DNA from: Callaeas wilsoni
Lineage: Eukaryota > Chordata > Aves > Passeriformes > Callaeidae
Assembly (NCBI GenBank): GCA_013398955.1
Contig: VWPU01004593.1
Coordinates: forward strand, 124,001 to 188,000
Length of the DNA: 64,000 nucleotides
Direction: 5' to 3'
Below, one piece after another: positions 27,008-46,544 of this stretch. The notes under the pieces were generated by a model. The model was not told the origin of the DNA, made no database searches, and saw only the letters and a program-made list of their open reading frames with translations. The position numbers and the translations under genes are program-made. Each line of letters starts with the position of its first letter. Position 1 is the first letter of the stretch.

Positions 27008-27419
27008 GAAGATCACTGGCAACCAGGAGGAACAGCAGAGGAGACACCTGAGCAAGGTGAGCCCCTGCACCCTGTGTTGTATTTTCTAACTAACAGGGAT
27101 GCTGTGAACCTTCTCTCCACGTACGATTGGCCAGGGCTTTATAGCTGCCAGGAAAAAAACTCCTAAAAAATCCTTAGGCTTCAGATAATGAAAGTGCACA
27201 GGGACCTGCTGGAAGGTGCCTCCAGCCCCGCTGATCCAACTGACCCATCCCGGAGCCGCCGGTCCCTCCTGCCCGGAAAAAAACCCAAAAATAAAAGACT
27301 CCAAGCTCTGAGCACTAATGAGGTCGTTGGCATTAAAGAAATGATCCGGGATCTCACTCCCCTTCCCAGCAGTTCCCGCTGAATGGGAGCAGGAGGCTGC
27401 ATCCACATTGTTCCTAAAG

Positions 27420-27470
27420 GCGCGTAAACAATGGGTTCACATGCGGAGCCTGAATGAGTCACCTGCTCCT
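27420..27470. promoter_or_regulatory. Candidate enhancer motif cluster in LRRK1 intron 2
   Basis: Within about 45 bp lie a forkhead-like GTAAACA (27424-27430) overlapping a SOX-like ACAATGG (27428-27434). A full AP-1 site TGAGTCA (27455-27461) overlaps an E-box CACCTG (27460-27465). The surrounding 300 bp has more CpG than the rest of the intron. Motifs this short occur by chance, so function is unproven. Confidence 0.3.
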
Positions 27471-29143
27471 GCTTCGGTCCCTGTAAGGGATCCCAACGCA
27501 GAACAAGGAGCAGCCAGCTGAGGGACCGGACCAGTTAGCTAATGACAATTATTCTTGGCAGGACCCAAACAATCCTGAAATAACAATGAGTTTAAGCATG
27601 TACAATACCCTTATAAAGAGCAAAGCCACCAAGGCAGTACTGGTGCCTTGTACAGGGATCTTAAGCTTTACACGGATCCCCATCCCAGTTATCCAACACT
27701 GTAGACTGTTTTAATATAACCCAGATATATCCACACAGAAGAGTCTACCACTCAGATCTGCATGCTTCCAGCTAACCAGTTTAACTGAATACGATTACAT
27801 AACAGCAACGTGTAATAAAGTTCTCAGAAAAAAACCTGAACTCAGAATGTAGAAAACATAACTATTCCGCTTTTCACTTCATTATTCACTCCTACAATAA
27901 TTTATTTACTGTATCTTTAAACAGTGAGAAAACTTGTCAGATCACTACTGCAGAACAAAAATTTAGCAATTCGAAACAGTTGCAAACCGTTAGCGCAGAT
28001 TAAAATTCTTCTCATGGTTTATAGCTTAGTATTCAAGTGGAGATAATTTCCTCCAGAGAGAAAGGCAGAAGACAGAATTTAAGAATTTTAAGAATATTCA
28101 ATAACCAAGTGTTACAGAAAGGTACCATGCTGATTACCAAAAGCAAACAGAAAAATCAGTATCACAGAACAAGCAGAATACGTACGGAGAAAGGAAAGAG
28201 TTCCCAGAGCTCCCTGTGACGCTGGTGAGAAACGTCTTCAAACAAGACAAGGAGGCCTCTGAATAAACTATCAGGTTTTGCTTCATAGTTGCTGATAAAA
28301 TCCAAAATAAGGCTGCAAAAACATTAGCTTCTGCTGGAGCCTGCTTACTCACTACAAAGCGTCAAACACACCTTCTTCCCACACTTCAAACGCAGATGCT
28401 GCCTCCTAATGAAGCACTTGCTGCAAGGGGGGAACACCGTTACACAAGAACAGGAGGCTATTTCTTGCTGCAGAAACATAACTGGGGTTTGACTCAGAGA
28501 AACGCAGCACTGCCTGGGAGCTGAGAGTTGCAGCGAGAGAAACCATCCAAAAATAATTTGCCTGCTCAGGGAAAAAAAAAATTAAATTTCACAGGAAGCA
28601 ACCTGAAGCATATGTCCCTTCCGAAAGGGGAATTTCTTTATTACATAAACACAAACCTTCTAATCTAGCCCAACATGAAATCACTGCAAGCCACTGAATC
28701 AGAGCTGATGGTAAAACTGGAGCAGGTTAATATCTGTTCAGGCTGAGAAGAGATGCTCTGATTTTAGCAGCTTTCATACCCTGAATACCCATTGCATCAG
28801 TGACTGGGAACATATTTGCATTCACACACTGAAAAAGCACAGATCTTGTAAAACATATTTAGGAACTGGTGAGACGTGATACATATATTGACTAATTCCG
28901 TCGGCCTTTGGAGAACATCCATCTTCGGGGGAATGCTATTCTTACCACCTCAGCACTTCAACCAACATCACTCTCCCTGGAAGTAAAATTCCCTGTTCTA
29001 GACTGTCAATTTTCAAAGATTAGGGCTCGAAAAACTTTCACATTTTTAAACTTCATCAAAGCCCAGTGGCAGCTGGCTACTGAGCTCTCTTAGAACCTTT
29101 TGCTCCCAATCTGAACAGGAAAGAAATTAATCCCCCTATTTAC

Positions 29144-29207
29144 CATTTTGATCCATGTTGCTCTCCCTGCAAACAGCGGATTCCTCCGTTCCCACACACC
29201 AGTACAT
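29144..29207 (-). CDS. LRRK1: LRRK1 coding exon 1 (N-terminus)
   Basis: It encodes 21 residues plus one base, beginning MYWCVGTEESAVC and ending NMDQN. This matches the human segment that begins MYWCVGPEESAVC, which in human follows about ten further residues. The start codon at 29205-29207 has A at -3 but T at +4. A second in-frame AUG at 29154-29156 has A at -3 and G at +4, a better initiation context. It would give a protein 17 residues shorter. The piece is too short to show up as a long open frame and was found by matching the family N-terminus. Confidence 0.9.
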
Positions 29208-29354
29208 TCTGGGTCGCACTTGTGAAGGTCCCACAGACAAACTTTCCACGGCACTTCAAACTGAACAGTCTTGTCAAAGCTGGATGATCCCCATCACGTG
29301 AACGCAGGAGCAGAGGCTGCTAGTGAGCACCATCCTGAAGAAACATCACTTATT
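29144..29354 (-). other. LRRK1: LRRK1 exon with 5' UTR and start codon
   Basis: The acceptor is strong: a T-rich tract ending in CAAACAG, with AG at 29355-29356. The donor is AATG followed by GTAAAT (GT at 29142-29143). The exon is 211 nt: 147 nt of 5' UTR, then 64 nt of coding sequence. An in-frame TGA lies upstream of the AUG, so no longer N-terminus fits within this exon. The exon ends in phase 1 and joins the exon at 12821-12984. Confidence 0.9.
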
Positions 29355-32300
29355 CTGTTTGAAAATAAACAACAAAACAAATTAATCCTTCTGCTATAGA
29401 AATCGTGAGATGTTCATTCCTCCCCACTTTTAACGTGGTTGTCTGAATGTTACACTGCAGAAATACACTTCTCACACTATAAATACAATTATATTCATAA
29501 CAGCTTTGTTAAGAGCGTAACATGAATTAACAGAGGAGAGTAACAATTTCTGCACTACAGAAAGATAATGTTCCTAATTTTTCACCACCAAAGCCGCTCA
29601 GTCTTTGGGCAGAGGACGTGGGGGTGGGCAGGGGTCACAGCTGCAGTTTCAGATTCTCCACAAGCTGGTGTAAAGGCAGAGCATTGAAACCCTGCAGTGC
29701 AGCTGGAAAAATCCTAAATGCAACCTCAAAACCTTTCCCTCCACAAAGACAACCACAGCTCTTGTAAGACTGTGAGAAACTGAAAAATACTGACGTAGTT
29801 ACTGAGATAATCCTCTGTAGGAAAGAGAAGAGGGCAAAGAGAAACACACCAGCTCCTGTCCCCTCTGCCCAGTCCTTTCAGAGAACTCTCCCACCCTGGA
29901 AGCATCAGGCTTCTTCAAACACATGCAGGGAGGCAAATCAGGCCCTTAGGACTATTAAAGGTTGGCTTCTTGTGAACTGCCTGGTACAACAGGCAGCAGA
30001 AAATTGCACAGCTCAGTCTCCCGAGCCATTCTCAACATCTTCCCTTTTCACAGCTGCACAGCCACCCTTTAACCTCTTCATACAGATGTTCAAACTCCTG
30101 GAGGATGTGCAGTGTGTGTCCAACCAGCATCAGAGCCCCTTCATTTCTGCTTTCAGTTTCAGTGAGCAAACGCCTCTGCGATGTAACATGATGCCACTCA
30201 ACTGACTCTTACTGGTTCTTCTCACGTCTGGTGTGTGATGATGAAGTTTTGGGTTGAGGCTCTAGCTCAGAAAAGCTCATAACCCACCTCCCACTCCAGC
30301 CAGCAAGGCCCGAGATCTTCCCTGACTCTCCCTGAGCAGAGCTGGCTTCCTGAACTGGGATCAAGGGCCAAGGGGAATATAAAAATATGCTGATCCATCA
30401 CCACTATCCAGGAAGCTTTCTGCTCCTCCCTCCTTACATTGGGTTTCAACCACCAGTCAACAACAGTAAAAATCACTGCATCCTATTTCAGTTGTTTCTC
30501 GGCAAATTTTTGAATTTTAGGTGCACTCAGCTTCTGCTGACCCTAACTTTGCTGTGCCCAGCAGCAGGAGCCAAAACTCACACCCCTGTGCTCCAGCGTG
30601 GGCACTGGGTACTGCAGGAGGCTGAGATGGAGGTGATCCCTAATCCCAGATCCAAGCCCACAGACAGGTGAACTGGGCCGTGTTGGTGGAGGACTGAATT
30701 CTGCCCTGGAACGTGCTGGGTCCCAGCAGACTCAGCTTCTCTCCTGCTCTCAGCTTCCCTTGACCACCCTGGCAGGAGGAGCTGCTGTGCTGGGACCGCA
30801 CATCCCTCCCTGCCATGGGTGGGACACCCCAGGCAGAGGTGCCAGGGAGGCTCCCACACCTCCCCACAGCTGTCCGGGTTGTTAACTCTGACAATGGAGG
30901 GGATGTGACACTTCCAGCAGCTGCCTGCCCTGTGCCCTCATGCACTGAGCAGCTCCAGAGAGAGTAAACACTTCCCCATGCACACTCTGAGCCACCAGCT
31001 CTGCAGCAGAGGATGGCTTCTGAGGCACTTCCTTGCTCTGAGACGGGGACAAACCATGTGCACCCACAGCAACTGTACAAGAAACACTGAACGGGGGTCA
31101 GTGTGGACCCCTGAGGCTTGAAAACCATCCCACTCCTGATTTTTAGCTCTCTTCTGAGCCTGTTCCCCAGGCTGAAACTTTCCTTATATAAAATGAAAGG
31201 AAAAATAACTCTTAGGAAAAATAGTGGTGTGATTTTGCTAATCAGTTCCCTTTAACTGCAAGTAACTGAATGCTGTAGTGTGTATTACTGCCACACAGTG
31301 CCCATGGAAGCACGATTTCTGTATTTCAGGAACTTTGTGCATATAATTTAAAAAACTATACAGAGCTTTACCTTCAGCAAGGTGCACACGACTGTGACAC
31401 GTGCAAACACCACGTGTGGATTTGATTTAGGGAGTCTATGTGCTCTATAGAATCTCGTTCAGAAGGAGATGGACCACGCAGAAAACACCTGAATACATGT
31501 AAATAGGATTTACATCCCATTTCACACATTCCCAGTCCTGACACCTGCTACTGCCCCAAAATATCTGACCATACCTGAACCATCACCTCCTTTCTGCTTC
31601 ACCAGCCCGCCCAGTCTTACGCGTGCATTGTGCCTAAAAGCAGCCAGGCCCCCAGAAACACCACGGTTTGCTTAAAATCGCTTCCTAATTCACAAAAAAA
31701 CCCTGCTAAAACTTCAGTTCTTTGCCCAAACCACCTGCTGTTTCTGACAATCCCACCTGGCGCTGGGTATCAGCACGGATCGGAGAGGCCCAGGGACAGG
31801 GCTCTCCTGCGGGGTGTCCCAGCGGGGGTGACGGCGACCCTGGGGCCGAAGTGCCAGCCCAGGGACCCCTGCCCGCCTTGGGACCCCCGCCCGCATCCTT
31901 CCTCCCCGGCTGAGCAGCGAGCACCAAGCCACCCCCTTCTCCCACACCTCTGTCGCCGGCTGTGGGGGCACCAGGCGCTACACCCCGTTTTGGGGGGGTC
32001 TCACAAGCCTTTCCTGACGCTTTCCAGCTGCCGGGGTGGGGCGTCCCCTCGGAGCGAGTCCCGGTGCTCCCCGTCCCCGCCGGGCGGGGCGGCCGCGCTC
32101 CCGCCGCGCTGCGCCCGCAAAGTTCCCTTCGAACTTTCATTTTCTTTAAGAACAAACGCGTTTCCCCGCCTCGTTTCCACCTGAAACGCCATGGCAGCCC
32201 CTCACACCGACTGCCCTGGCGGCGGGGCAGGTGCCCGAGAAGCGGCAGCAAAGCCACGGTACCTCCTGTGTCCCGGGCCGGCGCTCCCCGCGCCGCCGCC

Positions 32301-32662
32301 GCCGCCTCCTCCTCCTCCGGCGCCGCCCGCACGCCTCGCTCCGCGGCCCGGGAGGCGGAGGGAGGCCGGCAGCAAACGGAGCGGGGCAACGGCTCCTCCT
32401 CCGGCCCCCGGCCCGGCGCCGCGGCCAAGGGCGAGTCCCCCGGCACGGCCCCTCGCTTGCCCCCGAGGGCAGGGCTGGCCCGGAGGAGGAGGAGGATGGA
32501 GCTCCTTCCCCAGATCAGACCCGCACGCCCGCCCGGCATCGGGCAGTCCCTTAGGCTCCGAGGATTTGAGTTTTTTAGGAAAACCCAGCCTGGGAGTGGC
32601 GGTGGCTGGAGCAGGACCCCTCCCGCACCGCTGCCCATCGTCCCGGCAGGGCCCAGCCTTAC
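29355..32662 (-). other. Presumed LRRK1 intron 1, upstream of the start-codon exon
   Basis: This stretch separates the start-codon exon from the candidate first exon in the CpG island, and its left end is fixed by a clear acceptor. No repeat family or gene was recognised between about 29400 and 31700. Its extent depends on the true first-exon donor. Confidence 0.6.
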
Positions 32663-32900
32663 CCCGGCAGCGCCCAGCGCAGCTCTGACTTTGAAAGTTG
32701 CTCCTTCCCCGGATCGCGGCGAGTTTGGTCCTCGGTGGAAGAGCAGAGCGAGGTTGCCCCCTCTCTTCGGAAGGAGTCAGATGTTGGTGTGCGCAGCCCT
32801 TCCCCAGCACTGACCCGTTCCTCTCCAGGAGCCTCTGACAATCCAGGGATTGCTCCGTGTCCCACACCCCGTCGGACCAGCTAAGAAAGGGCCATTTGTG
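31700..32900 (-). promoter_or_regulatory. LRRK1: CpG island, probable LRRK1 promoter and non-coding first exon
   Basis: This is the only long stretch of the window that is very rich in C, G and CpG. It contains a GC box (GGGCGGGGC, 32082-32090), a NotI-type GCGGCCGC (32089-32096) and a run of GCC then TCC triplets near 32290-32318. It lies upstream, in the minus-strand sense, of the LRRK1 start-codon exon. It also lies downstream of the ALDH1A3 3' end, where a CpG-island promoter for LRRK1 is expected. The long open frames on both strands here follow from the GC-rich, stop-poor composition. No TATA box was found. The exact start site cannot be fixed from sequence alone. Confidence 0.8.
32663..32850 (-). 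other. LRRK1: Candidate non-coding exon 1 of LRRK1 (3' end defined by a donor site)
   Basis: Read on the minus strand, GGG followed by GTAAGG (GT at 32661-32662) is the best 5' splice site I see inside the CpG island. It would join to the acceptor of the start-codon exon at 29354 across an intron of about 3.3 kb. The upstream boundary is a guess. Alternative weaker donors exist, for example near 31614. This is an inference from splice-site appearance and position, with no transcript evidence. Confidence 0.35.
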
Positions 32901-34054
32901 CGTGCCTTGTGCTTTGCTGTTCGGAGTGATTCTGTAAATTAAACACAGAGGATGGGTTTTTTCCCCTGGTCGGTACCTAGCAATGGGTCACCGATGGTCA
33001 CTTGAGGGTGGATTTGCATTCACAGAACGGCTGCGGCAGCCTGAGATTTGCCTGGGGGCTTCTTTGCGTGATTATACAGACATGGGTGGGTGTTCGCCGG
33101 TGCTTTTCCCCGTGTTCAGGTTCCCATCGGTCTGCATCCAGCTGCAGCCATAGGTAGAGAGCAAGAACATGCCAATACCAGTTTTTTTGACTTTAAACAC
33201 AGCTAAAAAACAGCGTTACATGTTTTTAGCACCCTTTCCACCTCTGACCCAGGCTGCTCCCTTTTATGCCTCACAGCCCAGCTCTTACCCAGACCTTTCT
33301 TACACAATTTTTAGCACAATGTTTGAAAACACCCTAAAATAACTCTTTTTCCTTTATTATGATAGAGCCTCTAATTTCCTCTGGCAAAAATTTACCCACA
33401 TATTCAAGCTATTTTTTCCCTTTTTTCCCTCCCCAAATCTCATCCCACTCTTCCTCATGTCTCCATTGATTATGTCACTCACAGTAATGCCTTTGTATCT
33501 CCAGCCTTCCCTTTTCTGGAGTCTGAAAGCTTCTGAGTGATGCTGTCAGTGAGTGGAAAATTCAAGGAGTTTGGCTTGGCCCGTGTAGGGAGCTGATAGG
33601 AATTTCTCCCACATCAGATGGAAAGAGTTAAAAGACAATGGAATGTTCTTGCTCTGTATCTACGTTGCAGATGAGAGAAATAAAACGGGGCTGGGAACAC
33701 ATTTAGCAGAGCCACACTAGTGGTGGATGTGTCTCAAGGGGTTTAGGAAGCAGCCAGAGCAAGGCAGGAAGCCCCATCTGGCTGCAGGAGCCACGGTGTC
33801 TTGAAACACTTCATTTTGAGACTCACCTCAGAAGGAAAAAAGGATCCATCCAAGTTTGTGCTTGCCCCTGCAGCTCTGCTCTCCTCCCTCTGCTTGTGTT
33901 AAACAGCACAACTCGAGCTTTTATGTGCAGAGCACTAACCATACGTAGCACTTTACTCCTTTAAAATTGGCTAATTCTTCCCAAATTGCAAAAATTAATC
34001 CAAGTGCAGATTCCCTCAGAGTTCCCCAGTGAGATACTGAATCCTCAGATAAAC
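32901..34054. other. Intergenic region between ALDH1A3 and LRRK1
   Basis: This stretch of about 1.2 kb lies between the end of the ALDH1A3 3' UTR and the LRRK1 CpG island. It contains T-rich patches near 33300-33430. No repeat, RNA gene or open frame of note was seen. Confidence 0.75.
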
Positions 34055-34074
34055 CCATTTCACAAAGTTAAACA

Positions 34075-34080
34075 TTTATT
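34075..34080 (-). terminator. ALDH1A3: Poly(A) signal AATAAA, likely distal site of ALDH1A3
   Basis: TTTATT on the plus strand reads AATAAA in the transcript sense. It lies at the end of the AT-rich 3' UTR. No further AATAAA was noticed just downstream of it before the sequence becomes ordinary intergenic DNA. Confidence 0.65.
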
Positions 34081-35283
34081 AGGAACAAGAACTATTACAA
34101 AAAAGATATCCATAGTCTAAATATATACATGAGGTTTAAACATAACATTTTCATGTACCTTTAACTATAAAAATACATTAGATTAACTGTATCCTAATTT
34201 ATAAATATAGTTCTTTTCTTTTAAAAAAACAACTAGTATTCATATTGCCTTACTGTGCAATGGAGGAATATATATACCCTCTAAGGGGTTATTTCAAAGT
34301 TAGTGTCTAGTGTTATATAACTTAGAAAATTCAGTGTGTAGAGTCAAACCCTGATTTATACAATAAGAGATACATTGACTTTTTAAAAACTTGATAAGGG
34401 GGAAAAAAGTGAAATATATATCATACATATAAAGCCAGAAGAGTAGGATTTTAAGATTTTCAGATTATTTCAGTTTCCACCACTGTTTATCAAAAATACA
34501 GAGATACATCAAGATAACCAGCCTTTTACTGTTTGCCTCACCTCCCTACTGCCTGGCTGCAGCCCTAGAAAACCCTCAGGTGGGCAAGAGTAAAATGTTT
34601 GTCTGAGAAGATGTTTGCACTCTTAAGTGTCTTACAAAAATAGAAACTTATTTACAGTGATCCCATTTGGCCTTTCATGGGGAAGGGAGGACATTTTCAT
34701 CACTGGATGGGGAGATTTACCTGTCTCACACCCCATGGGAGGACAGGCTCCTAGTTACACTGTTGGAGGTATGTCATGTCAGAAGTGAAGTGGTGTTGAA
34801 GCGCAGTTTCAACATTCACCAACTAATAAGGAAGTTTAGGCTCATGCAAACTTTTTTCCTTACTTATCGCCACCCACCTTCCTTCCTCCTCCAAAACAAG
34901 CTCTACTCATGCAACAGAATTTGTTGTTGTCTGTCTGTGAGCAAAGGAAGGTACTGGGTAAATCCTGGCTTGCAGCAGAGAAGAGAGGTTAGACCTGCCT
35001 TTCTGCTTCAAGCTCTGACATCTGGAGCAGCAATCCTTATCAGTGCTCCCTGGAGATGTGCTGATAAGCCATGTGGAAGCTCGGGGGGGTTTGTTCCCAG
35101 AGGACAGTCCTAGAGGGATCAGCTGAACTTCCTAACAAGCTGTCACCACTAACTCCTGCACACTCACAGCTCCTGCAGACGTGGGACTGGCTGCGCCTTT
35201 GCCAGGGTTCTCCAGCAGAGTCAGGAGGAGAGGAGGAGGGAAAGCAGTGAACCCAGGAACTGAAGATATCCTGCGGCTTGTCA

Positions 35284-35313
35284 TTAATCTCATAATAATT
35301 AATCTCATAATAA
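35284..35313. repeat. Tandem duplication of a 15-bp unit in the ALDH1A3 3' UTR
   Basis: Two identical copies of TTAATCTCATAATAA stand side by side. Confidence 0.9.
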
Positions 35314-35520
35314 TGGCTGGGCATGCAAAGAAGTTACTGCAGGAGGTGCTATGGCATGAACTTGGTGTGACAGCCACTCCATGGACAGCTGTGAGCAAGG
35401 GACAGTCCGAGGCAGTTGTTTTCTCAGGGAAGGATCAGCTACTCTGTGCTGGCCACGAGATGACAGCACTCCCAGGGACAATGGCTGCGAAGCTGCTGAC
35501 ACATTGAAGTCCAGCCACGG

Positions 35521-35526
35521 TTTATT
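35521..35526 (-). terminator. ALDH1A3: Alternative proximal poly(A) signal AATAAA in the ALDH1A3 3' UTR
   Basis: This canonical hexamer lies about 1.15 kb after the stop codon. If used, it would remove the distal 1.4 kb of UTR. Confidence 0.4.
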
Positions 35527-36667
35527 CCATGGTAGCTGGCTTGTACACCTTCCTCTTTAGCACTCAAGGTGTGCTTGGGAGCACCTGCCTTTTCATACTG
35601 CACTTCCAGGAATGTATTTTAAGCTACATTCATACAGGATAAAGAAGCAGTGTGAAGAGCTTATCAGTTTTACTCCCATAGTAATAGTCCTGGCTCAAAA
35701 AACAGAGAGATGTTCAAAAAGCCTGAAAGTTGCAGAGAAAGAGAGAGCAGGACAGTTTCCTGCAGCTTTTCTGCTCCCTCCCCTAGATCAGAAGGACTGG
35801 TGTGGGGTGTTTTCTGTGGGGTATCTACCATGCTACATGCTCAGCATCCAACTCGGTGTCACCACGGTAAGTGCAGTGCAAAATCCTCTTGAGAAAAGTG
35901 CTGTAGTGAAGGTTTGAGATAGAACTGTGACTCACTGGGAGCCAGAAGGGTCAGCAAGTCAGGAACTTGCATTTGCAGCATGTGTAGTGGGTGCACACCC
36001 AAACATCAGGCTCCAAGGACACTTAAAAGTCTGGCTCTGTTGGGTGAAATACTGGCCCCAAAGGAGTCCTCTAGGAAACTCCCACAAATCTCATTCAGGG
36101 CTAGAATATCACCAGTATGGAGAACACACGTATCTTTAGAGAGACCAAGACTGCTCTTTCTCTAAGAGAATTTCCTTACAGATCCTTCCATGAAAGCTTG
36201 CACTCCCATTCCAAACTCCAGCTGCAATCTTCACACAAACTTCACCAACTCCAGTCAGGTTGTTCTAACCCTTACCACTCGAGTCCATCTCTGCCAAGGG
36301 AAACCCATTTGCCAGTACCAGTGATGGTACCAGCAGTCTCTCTAACATGCCAGCGATGTCCATGTCCTTCAGGGGTACATTTGGAAGCAGATGTCCTGCA
36401 AACACTGTGACTGAGCAGCATCTGAGTCACAGGGAGCAGGCAGATGTACAGCCAGGGACTTGTAGAGTACGAGTGTGTACTGCCAGTAGGGTCAGTAAAT
36501 CAGTTTTTGAAGAGCCAGCTGGCAAAATGGAGTCCAGTAGATTCAGTGTTTCTAGAGGAATAAAGACAGGTGTTTCCATTTTCCTTCCCACCCCTCCCCT
36601 CCCCCTTGCTCTGAACACGTCCCCCAGGTGTCACATTCAGAGTGTCAGCATTTTGGGCCTCCTGTTT

Positions 36668-36740
36668 TCATGGACTCTTCTGGGAGAGTTTAATGGTGAC
36701 TGTTTTCACTTCGGTGTATTCTGCCAAAGCATATTCCCCA
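36668..36740 (-). CDS. ALDH1A3: ALDH1A3 exon 13, coding part with stop codon
   Basis: The acceptor is CTTTTGCAG (AG at 36741-36742). With the last two bases of exon 12 it gives L, then [18 protein letters not shown], then SQKSP and TGA. Human ends KLGDKNP, so only the last few residues differ. Position and length agree with the family C-terminus. Confidence 0.97.
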
Positions 36741-39456
<2,716 letters not shown>

Positions 39457-39614
39457 CAGACTGTTCCTGACTGCAGAGCTGAAGCCAGGGTTAAGGCTCT
39501 GTCCAGGTTCTTGGTGAACACTGCGGCCGTCAGTCCGTACTCGATGCTGTTGGCTCTTCTTATCACCTCTTCTATACTCTTGAACTTCATAATTGGCTGA
39601 ACTGGCCCAAAAAT
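39457..39614 (-). CDS. ALDH1A3: ALDH1A3 exon 11
   Basis: This 158-nt exon encodes 52 residues plus two bases. It begins [18 protein letters not shown], continues [16 protein letters not shown] and ends SGTV. Phe413 in IFGPV belongs to the conserved ALDH EIFGPV motif. The acceptor is ATGTGCAG (AG at 39615-39616) and the donor TCTG followed by GTGAGC (GT at 39455-39456). Confidence 0.97.
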
Positions 39615-46359
<6,745 letters not shown>

Positions 46360-46544
46360 CTGGGGCCCTTGTTCTGTTCTGGCATCAAAGGGGTCTCCAA
46401 CCAGTCTCTTCTTGGCAAACTCCACACTGCGCTTGACGAACTCGGGGTAGATCTGCTCCTCCACAAAGACGCGGGAGGCAGCCGTGCAGCACTGCCCTTG
46501 GTTGAAGAACACGCCTTGGTGGGCACATTCCACTGCCAAGTCCA
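46360..46544 (-). CDS. ALDH1A3: ALDH1A3 exon 9 (catalytic cysteine)
   Basis: This 185-nt exon encodes 61 residues after the split Leu. It carries [17 protein letters not shown], then [19 protein letters not shown], and ends DARTEQGPQ. The second Cys of GQCC corresponds to the catalytic nucleophile Cys314 of human ALDH1A3. The acceptor is CATCTCGCAG (AG at 46545-46546) and the donor CAG followed by GTAACT (GT at 46358-46359). Confidence 0.98.

Larger units (their letters stand above)
12985..29143 (-). other. LRRK1 intron 2 (about 16 kb)
   Basis: This is the long intron between the start-codon exon and coding exon 2. It holds two CR1 fragments (23678-23836 and 25514-25700), short simple repeats, a 28-bp tandem duplication (26952-27007) and a CpG-containing cluster of transcription-factor-like motifs near 27420-27465. 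The open frames of up to 174 codons (for example 14651-15175) show no domain, no codon-level similarity to known proteins and no matching splice context. I see no gene nested in it. Confidence 0.85.
1..32900 (-). other. LRRK1: LRRK1 gene, 5' part (partial, runs off the left edge)
   Basis: Leucine-rich repeat kinase 1 is a large cytoplasmic ROCO-family Ser/Thr kinase (about 2,015 residues in human) with ankyrin repeats, LRRs, a ROC GTPase, COR, kinase and C-terminal beta-propeller region. It is known for roles in endosomal trafficking of EGFR and in osteoclast function. Nine coding exons are visible on the minus strand, from the start at 29207 down to 1918. All have GT-AG borders and compatible phases, and they join into 462 codons without a stop. 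They cover the unique N-terminus, the ankyrin-like segment and about five LRRs. Identity was judged by recall of the human protein: blocks such as [34 protein letters not shown] and FPDPWACPL match in order. The LRRK2 paralogue is excluded because its N-terminus is quite different. The remaining domains are outside the window. The right boundary is approximate, set by the CpG island. Confidence 0.96.
34055..36667 (-). other. ALDH1A3: ALDH1A3 3' untranslated region
   Basis: It runs from the stop codon at 36668-36670 to just beyond an AATAAA at 34075-34080 (minus strand), about 2.6 kb. The last 600 bases are very AT-rich, as distal 3' UTRs often are. An earlier AATAAA lies at 35521-35526. A 15-bp tandem repeat lies at 35284-35313. 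The UTR end is an estimate, placed about 20 bases past the poly(A) signal. Confidence 0.75.

Noticed and set aside
31706..32813. Long open frames on both strands in the CpG island (up to 310 codons)
   Set aside because: The sequence is extremely GC-rich and therefore poor in stop codons. The translations are Pro/Ala/Gly/Arg-rich with no domain, and comparable frames occur on both strands.
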